From Paenibacillus sp. YPG26 (GTDB lineage: Bacteria; Bacillota; Bacilli; Paenibacillales; Paenibacillaceae), in NCBI RefSeq assembly GCF_023704175.1, contig NZ_CP084530.1, positions 3,032,001 to 3,096,000 on the forward strand: DNA of 64,000 bases, read 5' to 3'. The stretch's first letter is position 1. Each line of letters starts with the position of its first letter. Both the position numbers and the translations under genes were made by a program. Of the stretch, positions 32,412 through 41,517 are shown in pieces. The notes under the pieces were generated by a model. The model saw nothing but the letters and a program-made list of their open reading frames with translations. It ran no database searches and was not told where the DNA came from.

Positions 32412-33173
32412 CTATACGCTGAGCCAGCGCTTGAACATATGCTTGGTGGTCTGCTTATTCATCTCGGCAATAGAAGTCGTCAGCGGAATACCTTTCGGGC
32501 AGGAACGCACACAGTTCTGCGAGTTGCCGCAGCCCTCAATGCCTCCATCCTCCATTAACGCTTCCAGACGTTCTTCCTTGTTCATCTCCCCGGTTGGGTG
32601 TGAATTGAACAGTCTGACCTGCGAGATCGCTGCCGGACCGATGAAGTTCGTCTTCTCATTCACGTTCGGACAAGCCTCAAGACACACCCCGCAGGTCATG
32701 CACTTGGACAGCTCGTATGCCCATTGACGCTTCTTCTCAGGCATCCGGGGTCCCGGTCCGAGGTCGTAAGTACCGTCAATTGGAATCCAGGCCTTAACCC
32801 GCTTGAGTGCATTGAACATCCGGCTGCGGTCAATGACCAGGTCACGAACGACCGGGAACGTCTTCATCGGCTCCACACGGATCGGCTGTTCCAGCTTATC
32901 AATCAGGGCCGCGCAAGCCTGGCGCGGTTTGCCGTTGATAACCATCGAGCATGCCCCGCACACCTCTTCCAAACAGTTGGATTCCCAGCATACTGGAGTC
33001 GTGTGCTTGCCGTCATGATTGACCGGATTACGCTGAATCTCCATCAGCGCGCTGATTACATTCATACCGGGACGATATGATAATTCGAACTCCTCTGTAT
33101 AGGAAGCCGAGTCCGGCTGATCTTGGCGTGTGATAATGAACTTCACTTTTTTAGCAGCTGTTGTCTGCGCCAT
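32412..33173 (-). CDS. sdhB: Succinate dehydrogenase iron-sulfur subunit
   Basis: This 253-residue subunit carries electrons from the flavoprotein to the membrane anchor. The N-terminal 2Fe-2S domain has CWESNCLEEVCGACSM, with a further Cys in RQACAAL. The C-terminal domain has CMTCGVCLEACPN and CGNSQNCVRSCPKGIP for the 4Fe-4S and 3Fe-4S clusters. It is the last gene of sdhCAB, 18 bp after sdhA, and a GGGGG site precedes its ATG. Confidence 0.97.
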   Translation of the reverse strand: MAQTTAAKKVKFIITRQDQPDSASYTEEFELSYRPGMNVISALMEIQRNPVNHDGKHTTPVCWESNCLEEVCGACSMVINGKPRQACAALIDKLEQPIRVEPMKTFPVVRDLVIDRSRMFNALKRVKAWIPIDGTYDLGPGPRMPEKKRQWAYELSKCMTCGVCLEACPNVNEKTNFIGPAAISQVRLFNSHPTGEMNKEERLEALMEDGGIEGCGNSQNCVRSCPKGIPLTTSIAEMNKQTTKHMFKRWLSV

Positions 33174-33191
33174 AGCCTGTTCCCCCTTCTA

Positions 33192-34934
33192 TTAATCCTT
33201 CGAATAGTCTCGAACGCGCGGCGGGATCAAGGATACATCCACGTCCTCATATGCGATTTGAGGCCCTTCCGGCGTCCATGTAGCTTTGGTTGTCTTCAGG
33301 AATTCTTCATCATTACGATCCGGGAATTCCGGCTTATAATGGGCACCGCGGCTCTCATTGCGCAGCAGAGCTCCAAGTGTCATGGCTTCGGACAGCTCGA
33401 GCATGTTCCACAGCTGACGGGTAAATGCCGCGCCGCTGTTGTTCCAGTTCGACACATCATTGATATTAATGTTCTTATAACGGACTTTAAGTTCCTTAAT
33501 CTTGTTAATCGTCGCTTCAAGCTTGCTATTATAACGAACGACGGTCATATTATCTGTCATCCACTCGCCGAGCTCTTTATGAATAACATAAGCATTTTCG
33601 GTACCATTCATGGCAAGGATATTCATGTACTTCTCTTCCTGCTGCTTCTTCGCACTGCTGTATACGCCTGGCTGGATATCTTCAGCTGATTTCTTAAGAC
33701 CGCGGATATATTCCACTGCCTTCGGACCAGCCTGCATGCCGCCGAAGATGGCAGATACGAGCGAATTCGCGCCAAGCCGGTTGGCGCCGTGATATTGATA
33801 CTCACACTCTCCAGCCGCGAACAGGCCGGGAATATTGGTCATTTGGTTGTAGTCCACCCACATGCCGCCCATGGAATAATGGACTGCCGGGAATATTTTC
33901 ATAGGAATCTTACGCGGGTCATCACCCATGAACTTCTCGTAGATCTCGATAATACCGCCAAGCTTGACATCAAGCTCCTTCGGGTCTTTATGGGATAGAT
34001 CAAGGTACACCATGTTCTCCCCGTTAATCCCCAACTTCTCATCGACACATACATGGAAGATCTCGCGGGTTGCGATGTCGCGCGGCACAAGATTGCCGTA
34101 TGACGGGTATTTCTCTTCAAGGAAGTACCACGGCTTGCCATCCTTGTAAGTCCAGATGCGTCCACCCTCACCACGTGCGGATTCCGACATCAGCCGCAGC
34201 TTGTCATCCCCTGGAATGGCGGTCGGGTGAATCTGTATGAATTCACCGTTCGCATATTTGACACCTTGCTGATATACAGCACTCGCCGCTGTACCTGTGT
34301 TGATGACAGAGTTCGTGGTTTTACCAAAAATAATACCAGGGCCTCCCGTCGCCAGAATGACGGCATCGGACATGAAGGTCTGGATCTCCATGGACCGCAG
34401 GTCCTGAGCACAAATTCCGCGGCATACGCCCTCATCGTCCAGCACTGCCGAGAGGAACTCCCAGTGCTCATGCTTGGTGACAAGTCCTGCGGCTTCATAT
34501 CTGCGAACCTGTTCATCCAAGGCGTACAGGAGCTGCTGCCCGGTAGTAGCGCCTGCGAAGGCGGTCCGGTGGCGCTTCGTGCCCCCGAACCGGCGGAAGT
34601 CAAGCAGGCCTTCCGGTGTCCGGTTGAACATGACGCCCATCCGGTCCATCAGGTGGATAATTCCAGGTGCCGCTTCACACATCGCCTTAACCGGCGGCTG
34701 ATTGGCAAGGAAGTCTCCGCCATAGACGGTGTCATCGAAATGCTCCCATGGTGAATCACCTTCACCCTTGGTGTTAACTGCTCCGTTAATTCCACCCTGC
34801 GCGCACACGGAGTGTGACCGTTTGACCGGCACGAGGGAGAACAGCGTTACATGTACTCCCGCTTCCGCAGCTTTGATGGTGGCCATCAAGCCGGCTAGAC
34901 CTCCGCCGACAATGACAATACTTTGTTTAGCCAT
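33192..34934 (-). CDS. sdhA: Succinate dehydrogenase flavoprotein subunit
   Basis: This 580-residue catalytic subunit oxidises succinate to fumarate. It shows the FAD-binding IVIVGGGLAGLMATIKAAEA, HSVCAQGGINGA with the His that binds FAD covalently, FGGTKRHRTAFAGATTG, and HYSMGGMWVDYNQMT plus AGECEYQYHGANRLGANSL in the active-site and capping region. Length and motifs agree with Bacillus SdhA. It is the middle gene of the operon. Confidence 0.97.
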   Translation of the reverse strand: MAKQSIVIVGGGLAGLMATIKAAEAGVHVTLFSLVPVKRSHSVCAQGGINGAVNTKGEGDSPWEHFDDTVYGGDFLANQPPVKAMCEAAPGIIHLMDRMGVMFNRTPEGLLDFRRFGGTKRHRTAFAGATTGQQLLYALDEQVRRYEAAGLVTKHEHWEFLSAVLDDEGVCRGICAQDLRSMEIQTFMSDAVILATGGPGIIFGKTTNSVINTGTAASAVYQQGVKYANGEFIQIHPTAIPGDDKLRLMSESARGEGGRIWTYKDGKPWYFLEEKYPSYGNLVPRDIATREIFHVCVDEKLGINGENMVYLDLSHKDPKELDVKLGGIIEIYEKFMGDDPRKIPMKIFPAVHYSMGGMWVDYNQMTNIPGLFAAGECEYQYHGANRLGANSLVSAIFGGMQAGPKAVEYIRGLKKSAEDIQPGVYSSAKKQQEEKYMNILAMNGTENAYVIHKELGEWMTDNMTVVRYNSKLEATINKIKELKVRYKNININDVSNWNNSGAAFTRQLWNMLELSEAMTLGALLRNESRGAHYKPEFPDRNDEEFLKTTKATWTPEGPQIAYEDVDVSLIPPRVRDYSKD

Positions 34935-34954
34935 AATCTATCGTCACTCCCTTA

Positions 34955-35626
34955 TTATCCAATGAATGTTCCCAGGGTCTGAAGCAGTGCTTCGCCGCTC
35001 GCCTGAAATTCCGCATTACGGAATGCGAACAGCGACCAGATGAACATGATTGATACGATTACGAACAGAACCATGCAGATGTTGGAGGATACGCGCTGCG
35101 CACGAGGACCCACCGTTATTCCCCAGCTGACGAGGAACGACCAGAGACCGTTCGCGAAGTGGAACGCAGCTGACAGAATCCCAATCAGGTAGAACACAAA
35201 GTACACCGGATTGGTTACAATGTCATGCATAACGCCTCCCAGCTCTTCATGTGATACATGCCCTAACGCTACCTGTACACGAGTCTCATAGAGATGCCAG
35301 ATGATAAATACAAGAACAATTACCCCTGTAACCCGCTGGAGCAGGTAACGCAGATTCCGCTCGTTGCGGTATCTTCCGTTGTTCGGCGAAGCCTGAAACG
35401 CAATGTAGAGTCCATAGATCGCATGGTAGATTAAAGGTAAGAAAATACCAAAAATTTCAAGAATCAGCACTAACGGCAGTCCGTTCAGGAAAGCCACACT
35501 ATCCTTGAACCCCTGCGCCCCGCCCTCTACGGCAGAAAAATTCGTAATCATGTGTTCCAGAATGAAGAAACCTAGCGGTATAACACCCAGCAGTGAGTGC
35601 AGTTTTCTGGAATAAAACCCTTTCAT
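34955..35626 (-). CDS. sdhC: Succinate dehydrogenase cytochrome b558 subunit
   Basis: This 223-residue membrane anchor has five helices and His residues for two haems (KLHSLLGVIPLGFFILEH, YHAIYGLYIAF, WHLYETR, FHFANGLWSF). It passes electrons to menaquinone. The start is ATG 35626, matching the Bacillus SdhC start (FYxRRLHSLLGV); a frame beginning 24 codons earlier has no support. It is first in sdhCAB and divergent from a LysR gene that may control it. Confidence 0.95.
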   Translation of the reverse strand: MKGFYSRKLHSLLGVIPLGFFILEHMITNFSAVEGGAQGFKDSVAFLNGLPLVLILEIFGIFLPLIYHAIYGLYIAFQASPNNGRYRNERNLRYLLQRVTGVIVLVFIIWHLYETRVQVALGHVSHEELGGVMHDIVTNPVYFVFYLIGILSAAFHFANGLWSFLVSWGITVGPRAQRVSSNICMVLFVIVSIMFIWSLFAFRNAEFQASGEALLQTLGTFIG

Positions 35627-35793
35627 AATTGCGCATACCCCTTTCCGGAATCCATCGTAACCGGCAGTATCAGAGACTGGCCGATACCATGTGAACAACT
35701 TGTGTCAGTTTTATGTTACTCCTTTTGAACTTATAATGGAATTGCAATATAATTATTAAATGTTATGTTATTTATGCATAAGGGGGCCTGACC

Positions 35794-36696
35794 ATGTTAG
35801 AAGATCTACTTGTCTATATCACAGTGGTAGAGCAATCGAGTCTTAACAAAGCTTCAAAGCTGCTTAACCTGTCCCAGCCCGCCCTGTCACGCAAGATCGC
35901 GAAGCTTGAGGAAGAACTGGGGGTTCTGCTCTTCAACCGCAACGGCAAACGTCTGGAGCTAACCCGTACAGGTCAGCTTGTCTACACGTATGCCATCGAG
36001 CAAAGGCAGCGTCACGTGCAGTTTCTGGAGTCGATCTCCAGATACAGGCAAGCGGAGCGAAGCGTCCTGACTCTGGGAGCCAGTCTCACCACTATTCAGA
36101 CTACGCTGCCTCCTCTGGTCGAGGCGCTCATGAATAAATACCCGGATACGGAGCTCAAGCTCGTTACCGGCAAGACTCATGAGATTGTGTCCAGCGTACG
36201 GGACAGAAAAGTCGACTTCGGCGTTGTGGCTTCATCCATTGAAGAGCCCGGCCTGCTGTGTATTCCACTCTTTGAGGACCATCTGGAGCTTGTCGTTCCC
36301 GTTCAGCACGAGCTGCTGCAGGAAGAACAGATTACGATGGAAGATCTTAGTGGACAGCCGATGATTATTTTCTCCAAAGGAACTTGGTACCGCCGAGTAA
36401 TTGATGAATTATTCGCAAGACATAATGTCATCCCTGACATCAGAATGGAGATTGATTCCTTCGAGGCCATTGTCCGTCTGCTGCCGACCTGCAAAGCCGC
36501 GGCTCTCCTGCCAAGGTCATATCTCCGGGCGCCCCTGCTGGATAAGAATGAAGTGGTCACTATTCCCATGAGGGAGCTGGAACAGACCCGGAGAAGAACG
36601 TGCCTGATCTTCGGTCAGAAGACAGATCTGAATGCCGAGACCCGCCAGTGGATCGCCGAGATGAAGAAAACCCTCTCCAGTGCCATTTCCGTGTAA
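35794..36696 (+). CDS. LysR family regulator divergent from sdhCAB
   Basis: This 300-residue regulator has SLNKASKLLNLSQPALSRKI in the DNA-binding helix and an effector domain starting LTLGASLTTIQTTLPPLVEA. AAGGGGG precedes ATG 35794. The 167-bp divergent promoter region contains the AT-rich dyad ATAATGG-...-ATAATTAT (35732-35756), in the style of a LysR box. Position suggests control of sdhCAB, comparable in principle to CcpC control of Bacillus TCA genes; orthology to CcpC is not claimed. Confidence 0.9.
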   Translation: MLEDLLVYITVVEQSSLNKASKLLNLSQPALSRKIAKLEEELGVLLFNRNGKRLELTRTGQLVYTYAIEQRQRHVQFLESISRYRQAERSVLTLGASLTTIQTTLPPLVEALMNKYPDTELKLVTGKTHEIVSSVRDRKVDFGVVASSIEEPGLLCIPLFEDHLELVVPVQHELLQEEQITMEDLSGQPMIIFSKGTWYRRVIDELFARHNVIPDIRMEIDSFEAIVRLLPTCKAAALLPRSYLRAPLLDKNEVVTIPMRELEQTRRRTCLIFGQKTDLNAETRQWIAEMKKTLSSAISV

Positions 36697-36730
36697 GACG
36701 GCTGACTGGCACATAAGAGAGGGGACTTAT

Positions 36731-37402
36731 TCATTCCCTACTATTAACCGATTCCTCGAACTCCTCAATATTCTCGTTGGATCCGATAATCACCATAATA
36801 TCACCCGTCTGGATCTGGTCCATCGCCGTAGGAGCCACGATGCAGCCGTTCGGCTTTTGAATGGCTACGATGCTGCACCCATAGCGGGCTCTCGGGTTCA
36901 GGTCACTAAGCGTCCGCCCATCCAGGGACTGGGGCACCTTCAATTCCACAATGCTGTAATCCTTCGACAGCTCAATATAATCGACCAGATTCGGATTCAC
37001 AAGCTGATGGGCTACCCGCACTCCCATGTCTCTCTCCGGATAGACTACCTTGTCTACTCCAAGCTTCTCAAGGGCACGCCCGTGAAGCGTGGAGATCGCC
37101 TTGGATACCACCGTGCGGATTCCCATCTCTTTCAGCAGAATCGTGGCCATAATACTCGTCTGGATATCGTCCCCAATGGCTACAATCCCGCAGTCGAAAT
37201 TGCGGATTCCAAGCGACCTAAGCATCTCCTCGTCTGTTGCATCGGCAACGACTGTATGGGTTAAGAAGTCGCTCATATCCGAGACAACCTCTTCATTCCG
37301 GTCTACTCCTAACACTTCATAGCCAAGTTCAATAAGCTCCATGGCAAGACTTGAGCCGAAGCGGCCAAGTCCAATAACCACAAATTGTTGTGTCTTCATC
37401 AT
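36731..37402 (-). CDS. ktrA: Potassium uptake regulatory subunit KtrA/KtrC
   Basis: This 223-residue cytoplasmic RCK protein has an NAD/ATP-binding Rossmann domain (FVVIGLGRFGSSLAMEL, VLGVDRNEE, VVADATDEEML) and a C-terminal RCK_C domain (from about residue 140), which in Firmicutes binds c-di-AMP. It forms a ring that gates KtrB. It starts 14 bp after the ktrB stop in the same operon. KtrA and KtrC cannot be told apart by eye. Confidence 0.93.
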   Translation of the reverse strand: MMKTQQFVVIGLGRFGSSLAMELIELGYEVLGVDRNEEVVSDMSDFLTHTVVADATDEEMLRSLGIRNFDCGIVAIGDDIQTSIMATILLKEMGIRTVVSKAISTLHGRALEKLGVDKVVYPERDMGVRVAHQLVNPNLVDYIELSKDYSIVELKVPQSLDGRTLSDLNPRARYGCSIVAIQKPNGCIVAPTAMDQIQTGDIMVIIGSNENIEEFEESVNSRE

Positions 37403-37416
37403 AGGAAAATCTCCTT

Positions 37417-38760
37417 TTAACCAATTATCATTTTGCCTTCCGGATGTCTGTACAGCTCTTTCTCCTTCTTAGGCCCGAGTGCGTAGGCAAGAGTTAACAG
37501 TCCCAGCCTGCCCGCGAACATGGTCAGAGAGATCAGCACCTTGCCGAATACCGTCAGCTTGGCTGTCAGCCCCATGCTGAGTCCCACGGTTCCGAACGCG
37601 GAGGTGGTCTCGAACAAAATACTCAGGAAGCTTGCGTCTTCCGTGGCTGAGAGAATCATCGTTACAGCAATAATCAGGAACAGCGCGAACATCGTGACCG
37701 TGATCGCCTTATGAATACGCTCCTGTGCAAGGCGGTAGCGGAACAACACAAGCTCCTCTCTTCCCCGGATCATGGCCAGCACCGCGCCGACAAGAATGGT
37801 GAAGGTCGTCGTCTTGATCCCTCCACCCGTGGAGCCCGGCGATGCGCCGATAAACATCAGGATAATGATAAAGAACTGGGTCGCCTGTCTAAGAGCGCCG
37901 ATATCCAGCGTATTGGCCCCGGCTGTTCTCGGAGTAACCGACTGGAACAGGGAGCCCCAAATCTTGCCCCCCCAATCCAGAGGCGCGAGCGTCCTCGAAT
38001 TCGTGAACTCGAACACGAAGATAACCAGAGTGCCTATCGCAATAAGCACAGCCGTCATTGAGAGCACAACTTTGGAATGAAGCGAGAGCCTCCATTTCGT
38101 CCGGCGATTACGGAAGCCGGTTAAATCTGAGATCACGACAAAGCCGATTCCGCCCGATACAATCAGGAACATGGTGACCAGATTAACAACAGGATCATTA
38201 ACGAACCCGGTCAGGCTCCGGTATTCGCCGAACAAGTCAAAGCCCGCATTATTGAACATCGACACCGCGTGGAAGATGCCGAAGTAGACCGCTTGTCCGA
38301 CCGGCATCTCAAAGGCCCACCGGATAGAGTAGACCAGCGCGGCGCACAATTCGATCAGCAGGGAGTAGGTTAACACTTTCCGGATAAGCCGGACGATTCC
38401 CTCCATCGTATTCTGATTCATAGCTTCCTGAAGCAGAAGACGATCCTTCAAAGAAATTTTGCGTTTGAATACCATAGCGAACAAGGTGGCCATGGTCATG
38501 AATCCCAGCCCGCCGACCTGGATGAGCATCATAATGACAACCTGGCCAAATCTGGTGAAGTCCAAGCCTGTATCCCTGACGACCAGTCCTGTTACGCAGG
38601 TTGCCGACGTGGATGTGAACAGCGCATCAATGAATGCAAGCGGCCTTCCGCTCGTATTCGAAATCGGGAGCATAAGCAGCAGTGTGCCAAGCATAATAAT
38701 AGCAGCAAAGCCAAGCACCAGGATTTGGGGCGGGGATAGCTTGGGTATTCTATACTTCAA
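37417..38760 (-). CDS. ktrB: Potassium uptake membrane subunit KtrB/KtrD
   Basis: This 447-residue SKT-family transporter has four pseudo-repeats of helix-pore-helix. Selectivity-filter glycines lie in TSTSATCVTGLVVRDTG, MFNNAGFDLFGEYRS, GASPGSTGGGIKTTT and TTSAFGTVGLSMGLT. It moves K+ with Na+ dependence. The start is TTG 38760, with an AGGTG site upstream. It is transcribed with ktrA. Confidence 0.94.
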   Translation of the reverse strand: MKYRIPKLSPPQILVLGFAAIIMLGTLLLMLPISNTSGRPLAFIDALFTSTSATCVTGLVVRDTGLDFTRFGQVVIMMLIQVGGLGFMTMATLFAMVFKRKISLKDRLLLQEAMNQNTMEGIVRLIRKVLTYSLLIELCAALVYSIRWAFEMPVGQAVYFGIFHAVSMFNNAGFDLFGEYRSLTGFVNDPVVNLVTMFLIVSGGIGFVVISDLTGFRNRRTKWRLSLHSKVVLSMTAVLIAIGTLVIFVFEFTNSRTLAPLDWGGKIWGSLFQSVTPRTAGANTLDIGALRQATQFFIIILMFIGASPGSTGGGIKTTTFTILVGAVLAMIRGREELVLFRYRLAQERIHKAITVTMFALFLIIAVTMILSATEDASFLSILFETTSAFGTVGLSMGLTAKLTVFGKVLISLTMFAGRLGLLTLAYALGPKKEKELYRHPEGKMIIG

Positions 38761-38864
38761 AACCTGTTCACCTCTTCATTAAGAATAGCAATTGTGTTAT
38801 CTTTACTGTGGCTTAAGTTTGTTTCATCTATTTACATATTAATATAAATTAAAGGAGTTTGCTC

Positions 38865-40565
38865 ATGAAAGCTGAAAGGCCGATACACAAGCTGCCGCCA
38901 AACAACAAAGCTCTATGGATTATGGCCGTCATTGGACTGGCTGTATTCCTGTACATTCAGGTATTTCCTCTCACCTCCAACTCTACAGATGGACTCCAGC
39001 AGGAGCGTACTGGTCAGATCATCAGCAAAGAGAAGGCAATACAGGCAGCACATCAATTCACGGAGACCACACTCGGCCTTGACCGCACGGATACGGAGAC
39101 AAAGCCTCTGGTCACCTACCAATCTGACTCTGAATTCTATGGCTACTTAAGCAAGTCAAATCTGCTTACTGCGTATAATAATAAATATGAGAAGCGATTC
39201 CCTTACGACATCTATCGTGTCAGCTTCTCGAATCCCGATTCGCATATCAAGCAGCTTGAAGTAGATGTACATATGACTACGGGCGCTGTTGTTGGCTTTG
39301 AAGCCGTTCAGCTGTATTCCCGCAAAGACCGGGAGGTCATGCTGGATCAGAACCAGCCAGTCGCCCTGCAGACTTTGCAGCAGCTGGAAGGGAAGCTGTC
39401 TCTGACAGACAAACAGAATAAAGCGATTCCCTATCTCGAGGCCTTAGGCTACCGGGCTCATGAGCTGGACCTGGCCAGCGGTCCGGATGATCTCGGTCTA
39501 ACCTATCTGGTTAGCAAGCACGTGATTGGTGATGCTCATGCCGAGCTGAGGTTCCAATTCGAGTATGGTCAAGTGTCCTCCATGGAGGCCGCCTTCAGCG
39601 TACCTCGGTCTCACCTGGATTATGTAGAATCGCAGACCCGCCTGGCTAACTGGCTCTATTTCGGTGGATACGCGCTGCTCTCCTTCGTGCTTGGAATTCT
39701 CGCTATCGTGTATAGCGCAAGAAGCCGTCCGTACGCTTCCTTTGGACGGGGTATTTTCCTGAGTGTATTTTACTTTGCGGTTAACATCTTCTCTGTCATC
39801 AATCTGATGCCTATCCTGCAATCTCAGAACATGTCCAAAGGGACGTTCACCATCCTACTTGTGATTCAGTTCCTATTCACACTGATGGTCAGCGCTTCAA
39901 TCTACTTCTCTCTCGTAGGCGGAGATGGCCTGTGGCGGAAGCAGGGGAACAACATGTGGATGCGCGCCAATGAGCCTGGTTATGGGAGACACGTTCTGAA
40001 TTCAATGACCCAAGGCTATGCATGGGCCTGCATCCTGCTGGGTGCCCAGTCTGTTATCTTCGTGCTGCTTGAAGGAACGATTCACGCCTGGTCCACAACC
40101 GATGCTACCCAATCGACCTATAATATGGTATACCCTTGGTTATTCCCTTTGGTAGCCTGGACTGCGGGCATTGGGGAAGAAGCCGTATACCGGTTGTTCG
40201 GCATCCCAATACTGAAGAAAATATTCCGCAGCGTCTGGATCGCCAGTCTGATCTCGTCCTTAATCTGGGCGTTCGGCCATACGCTGTATCCCATCTATCC
40301 CGTCATCTCAAGACCGATAGAGCTGGCCTTCATTGGCTTGTTATTCAGCTTCATCTTCCTACGCTCGGGTTATATAACTGTTCTTTTCGCCCATGTTATC
40401 TTTGACAGTATTCTCATGGGGCTAAGCCTAATGATCATGGGGGGTATTGGTAATATCCTGACAGGCATTTTCTATATTCTGCTCCCTGGAGTGGTAGGTT
40501 ACTTGATCTATGTATTCAAGCGGCGGCGAGAGCCGGGACTGCCTACCTTTGTCCAGGAAGATTAA
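38865..40565 (+). CDS. CPBP family intramembrane glutamic endopeptidase
   Basis: This 566-residue protein has an N-terminal membrane anchor, an extracytoplasmic region of about 200 residues with PepSY-like character (KEKAIQAAHQFTE, VDVHMTTGAVVGFEAV), then a multi-helix CPBP/Abi domain. The domain carries GIGEEAVYRLFGIP (motif 1, EExxxR), WAFGHTLYP (motif 2 His) and AHVIFDSILMG (motif 3). CPBP proteases act in the membrane, some on anti-sigma factors or bacteriocins. The start is ATG 38865, with AAAGGAG 7 bases upstream. The large N-terminal domain is longer than in YdiL-type members. Confidence 0.9.
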   Translation: MKAERPIHKLPPNNKALWIMAVIGLAVFLYIQVFPLTSNSTDGLQQERTGQIISKEKAIQAAHQFTETTLGLDRTDTETKPLVTYQSDSEFYGYLSKSNLLTAYNNKYEKRFPYDIYRVSFSNPDSHIKQLEVDVHMTTGAVVGFEAVQLYSRKDREVMLDQNQPVALQTLQQLEGKLSLTDKQNKAIPYLEALGYRAHELDLASGPDDLGLTYLVSKHVIGDAHAELRFQFEYGQVSSMEAAFSVPRSHLDYVESQTRLANWLYFGGYALLSFVLGILAIVYSARSRPYASFGRGIFLSVFYFAVNIFSVINLMPILQSQNMSKGTFTILLVIQFLFTLMVSASIYFSLVGGDGLWRKQGNNMWMRANEPGYGRHVLNSMTQGYAWACILLGAQSVIFVLLEGTIHAWSTTDATQSTYNMVYPWLFPLVAWTAGIGEEAVYRLFGIPILKKIFRSVWIASLISSLIWAFGHTLYPIYPVISRPIELAFIGLLFSFIFLRSGYITVLFAHVIFDSILMGLSLMIMGGIGNILTGIFYILLPGVVGYLIYVFKRRREPGLPTFVQED

Positions 40566-40606
40566 TAACTTGGCACAATCGCGTTCTCATTCACCAACAA
40601 GACTAA

Positions 40607-40650
40607 AGCAGGCCACCTAAGGTAAATTCCCAGGTGGCCTGCTTACTTAT
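40607..40650 (+). terminator. Terminator of the CPBP gene
   Basis: AGCAGGCCACCT and AGGTGGCCTGCT form a twelve-pair stem followed by TACTTATTT. Confidence 0.85.
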
Positions 40651-40764
40651 TTAATAACACGGCTCTGTTCAAGTTAAATGTTGATTTTTGATACCTATCC
40701 GAATTCTTAATATAATCAATATAAGAACAAGTATTCGGGGAGAATGGTAAAAGGAGGAATAGTT

Positions 40765-41334
40765 ATGACAAATAACGTAAAACAGAGAAGAATAATTCTA
40801 GACTTAGCAGTTACTTTAGATGGCTTTATTGAAGGGAAAAATGGAGAAGTTGATTGGTGCATTATGGAGCCTGATATGGGGTTTACTGATTTCTTAAATC
40901 AAATTGATACAATTTTATATGGTAGAAAAAGCTACGATTTATGGGGAAGATATATTCCAGAAAATGAAGCCCCTGATACCGAAAAAGAAATTTGGAAATT
41001 GGTTCATAGTAAAAAGAAATTTGTTTTTTCCAGAACACAAAATGAGATCGACAATCAAGCAGTATTTATAAATGATAATATTCTTGAAGAAGTAAATAAA
41101 TTGAAGAAAAAGTCTGGTAAAGACATCTGGCTATATGGGGGAGCGAGTCTCATTACAACTTTTATCAATTTGCGGCTTGTTGATGAATTTAGATTATCTA
41201 TTCACCCAGTTGTTTTGGGAGAAGGAAAACCATTGTTTATTGATTTAAAACAGAGGATACATTCAAAAATGGTTAATACAAAAACATTTTCCTCTGGCGT
41301 TGTGCAAATAATTTATCATTCAAATGGTAACTAA
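40765..41334 (+). CDS. Dihydrofolate reductase-fold (RibD C-terminal-like) protein
   Basis: This 189-residue protein shows IILDLAVTLDGFIEGKNGEV, ILYGRKSYDLWGRY, IWLYGGASLITTFI and HPVVLGEGKPLF, the pattern of the YwjB/YyaP branch of the DHFR/RibD_C family. These are NADPH-dependent reductases of unproven substrate. AGGAGG lies 8 bases before ATG 40765. The gene is strikingly AT-rich, with A/T-ending codons, compared with uvrC and the CPBP gene, so recent horizontal acquisition is likely. It is a single gene between two terminators. Confidence 0.87.
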   Translation: MTNNVKQRRIILDLAVTLDGFIEGKNGEVDWCIMEPDMGFTDFLNQIDTILYGRKSYDLWGRYIPENEAPDTEKEIWKLVHSKKKFVFSRTQNEIDNQAVFINDNILEEVNKLKKKSGKDIWLYGGASLITTFINLRLVDEFRLSIHPVVLGEGKPLFIDLKQRIHSKMVNTKTFSSGVVQIIYHSNGN

Positions 41335-41411
41335 ATAATCTTCCACTCCAAAGATGTGTTGTAATAAATATTATAGTGTAATACTCGACAGTAGTTTCAC
41401 CTATTGAACTA

Positions 41412-41446
41412 AAGGGGAACCCACTAATAATGGGTTCCCCTTATAT
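41412..41446. terminator. Bidirectional terminator between the DHFR-like gene and uvrC
   Basis: AAGGGGAACCCA and TGGGTTCCCCTT form a perfect twelve-pair stem, with T-rich DNA on the right. Confidence 0.85.
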
Positions 41447-41517
41447 TTTGGAATTATCAAAATTAAATTTTAACAGAGCCAATAACATAAATAATAAATA
41501 TTTCAGCTTGCAGCATA

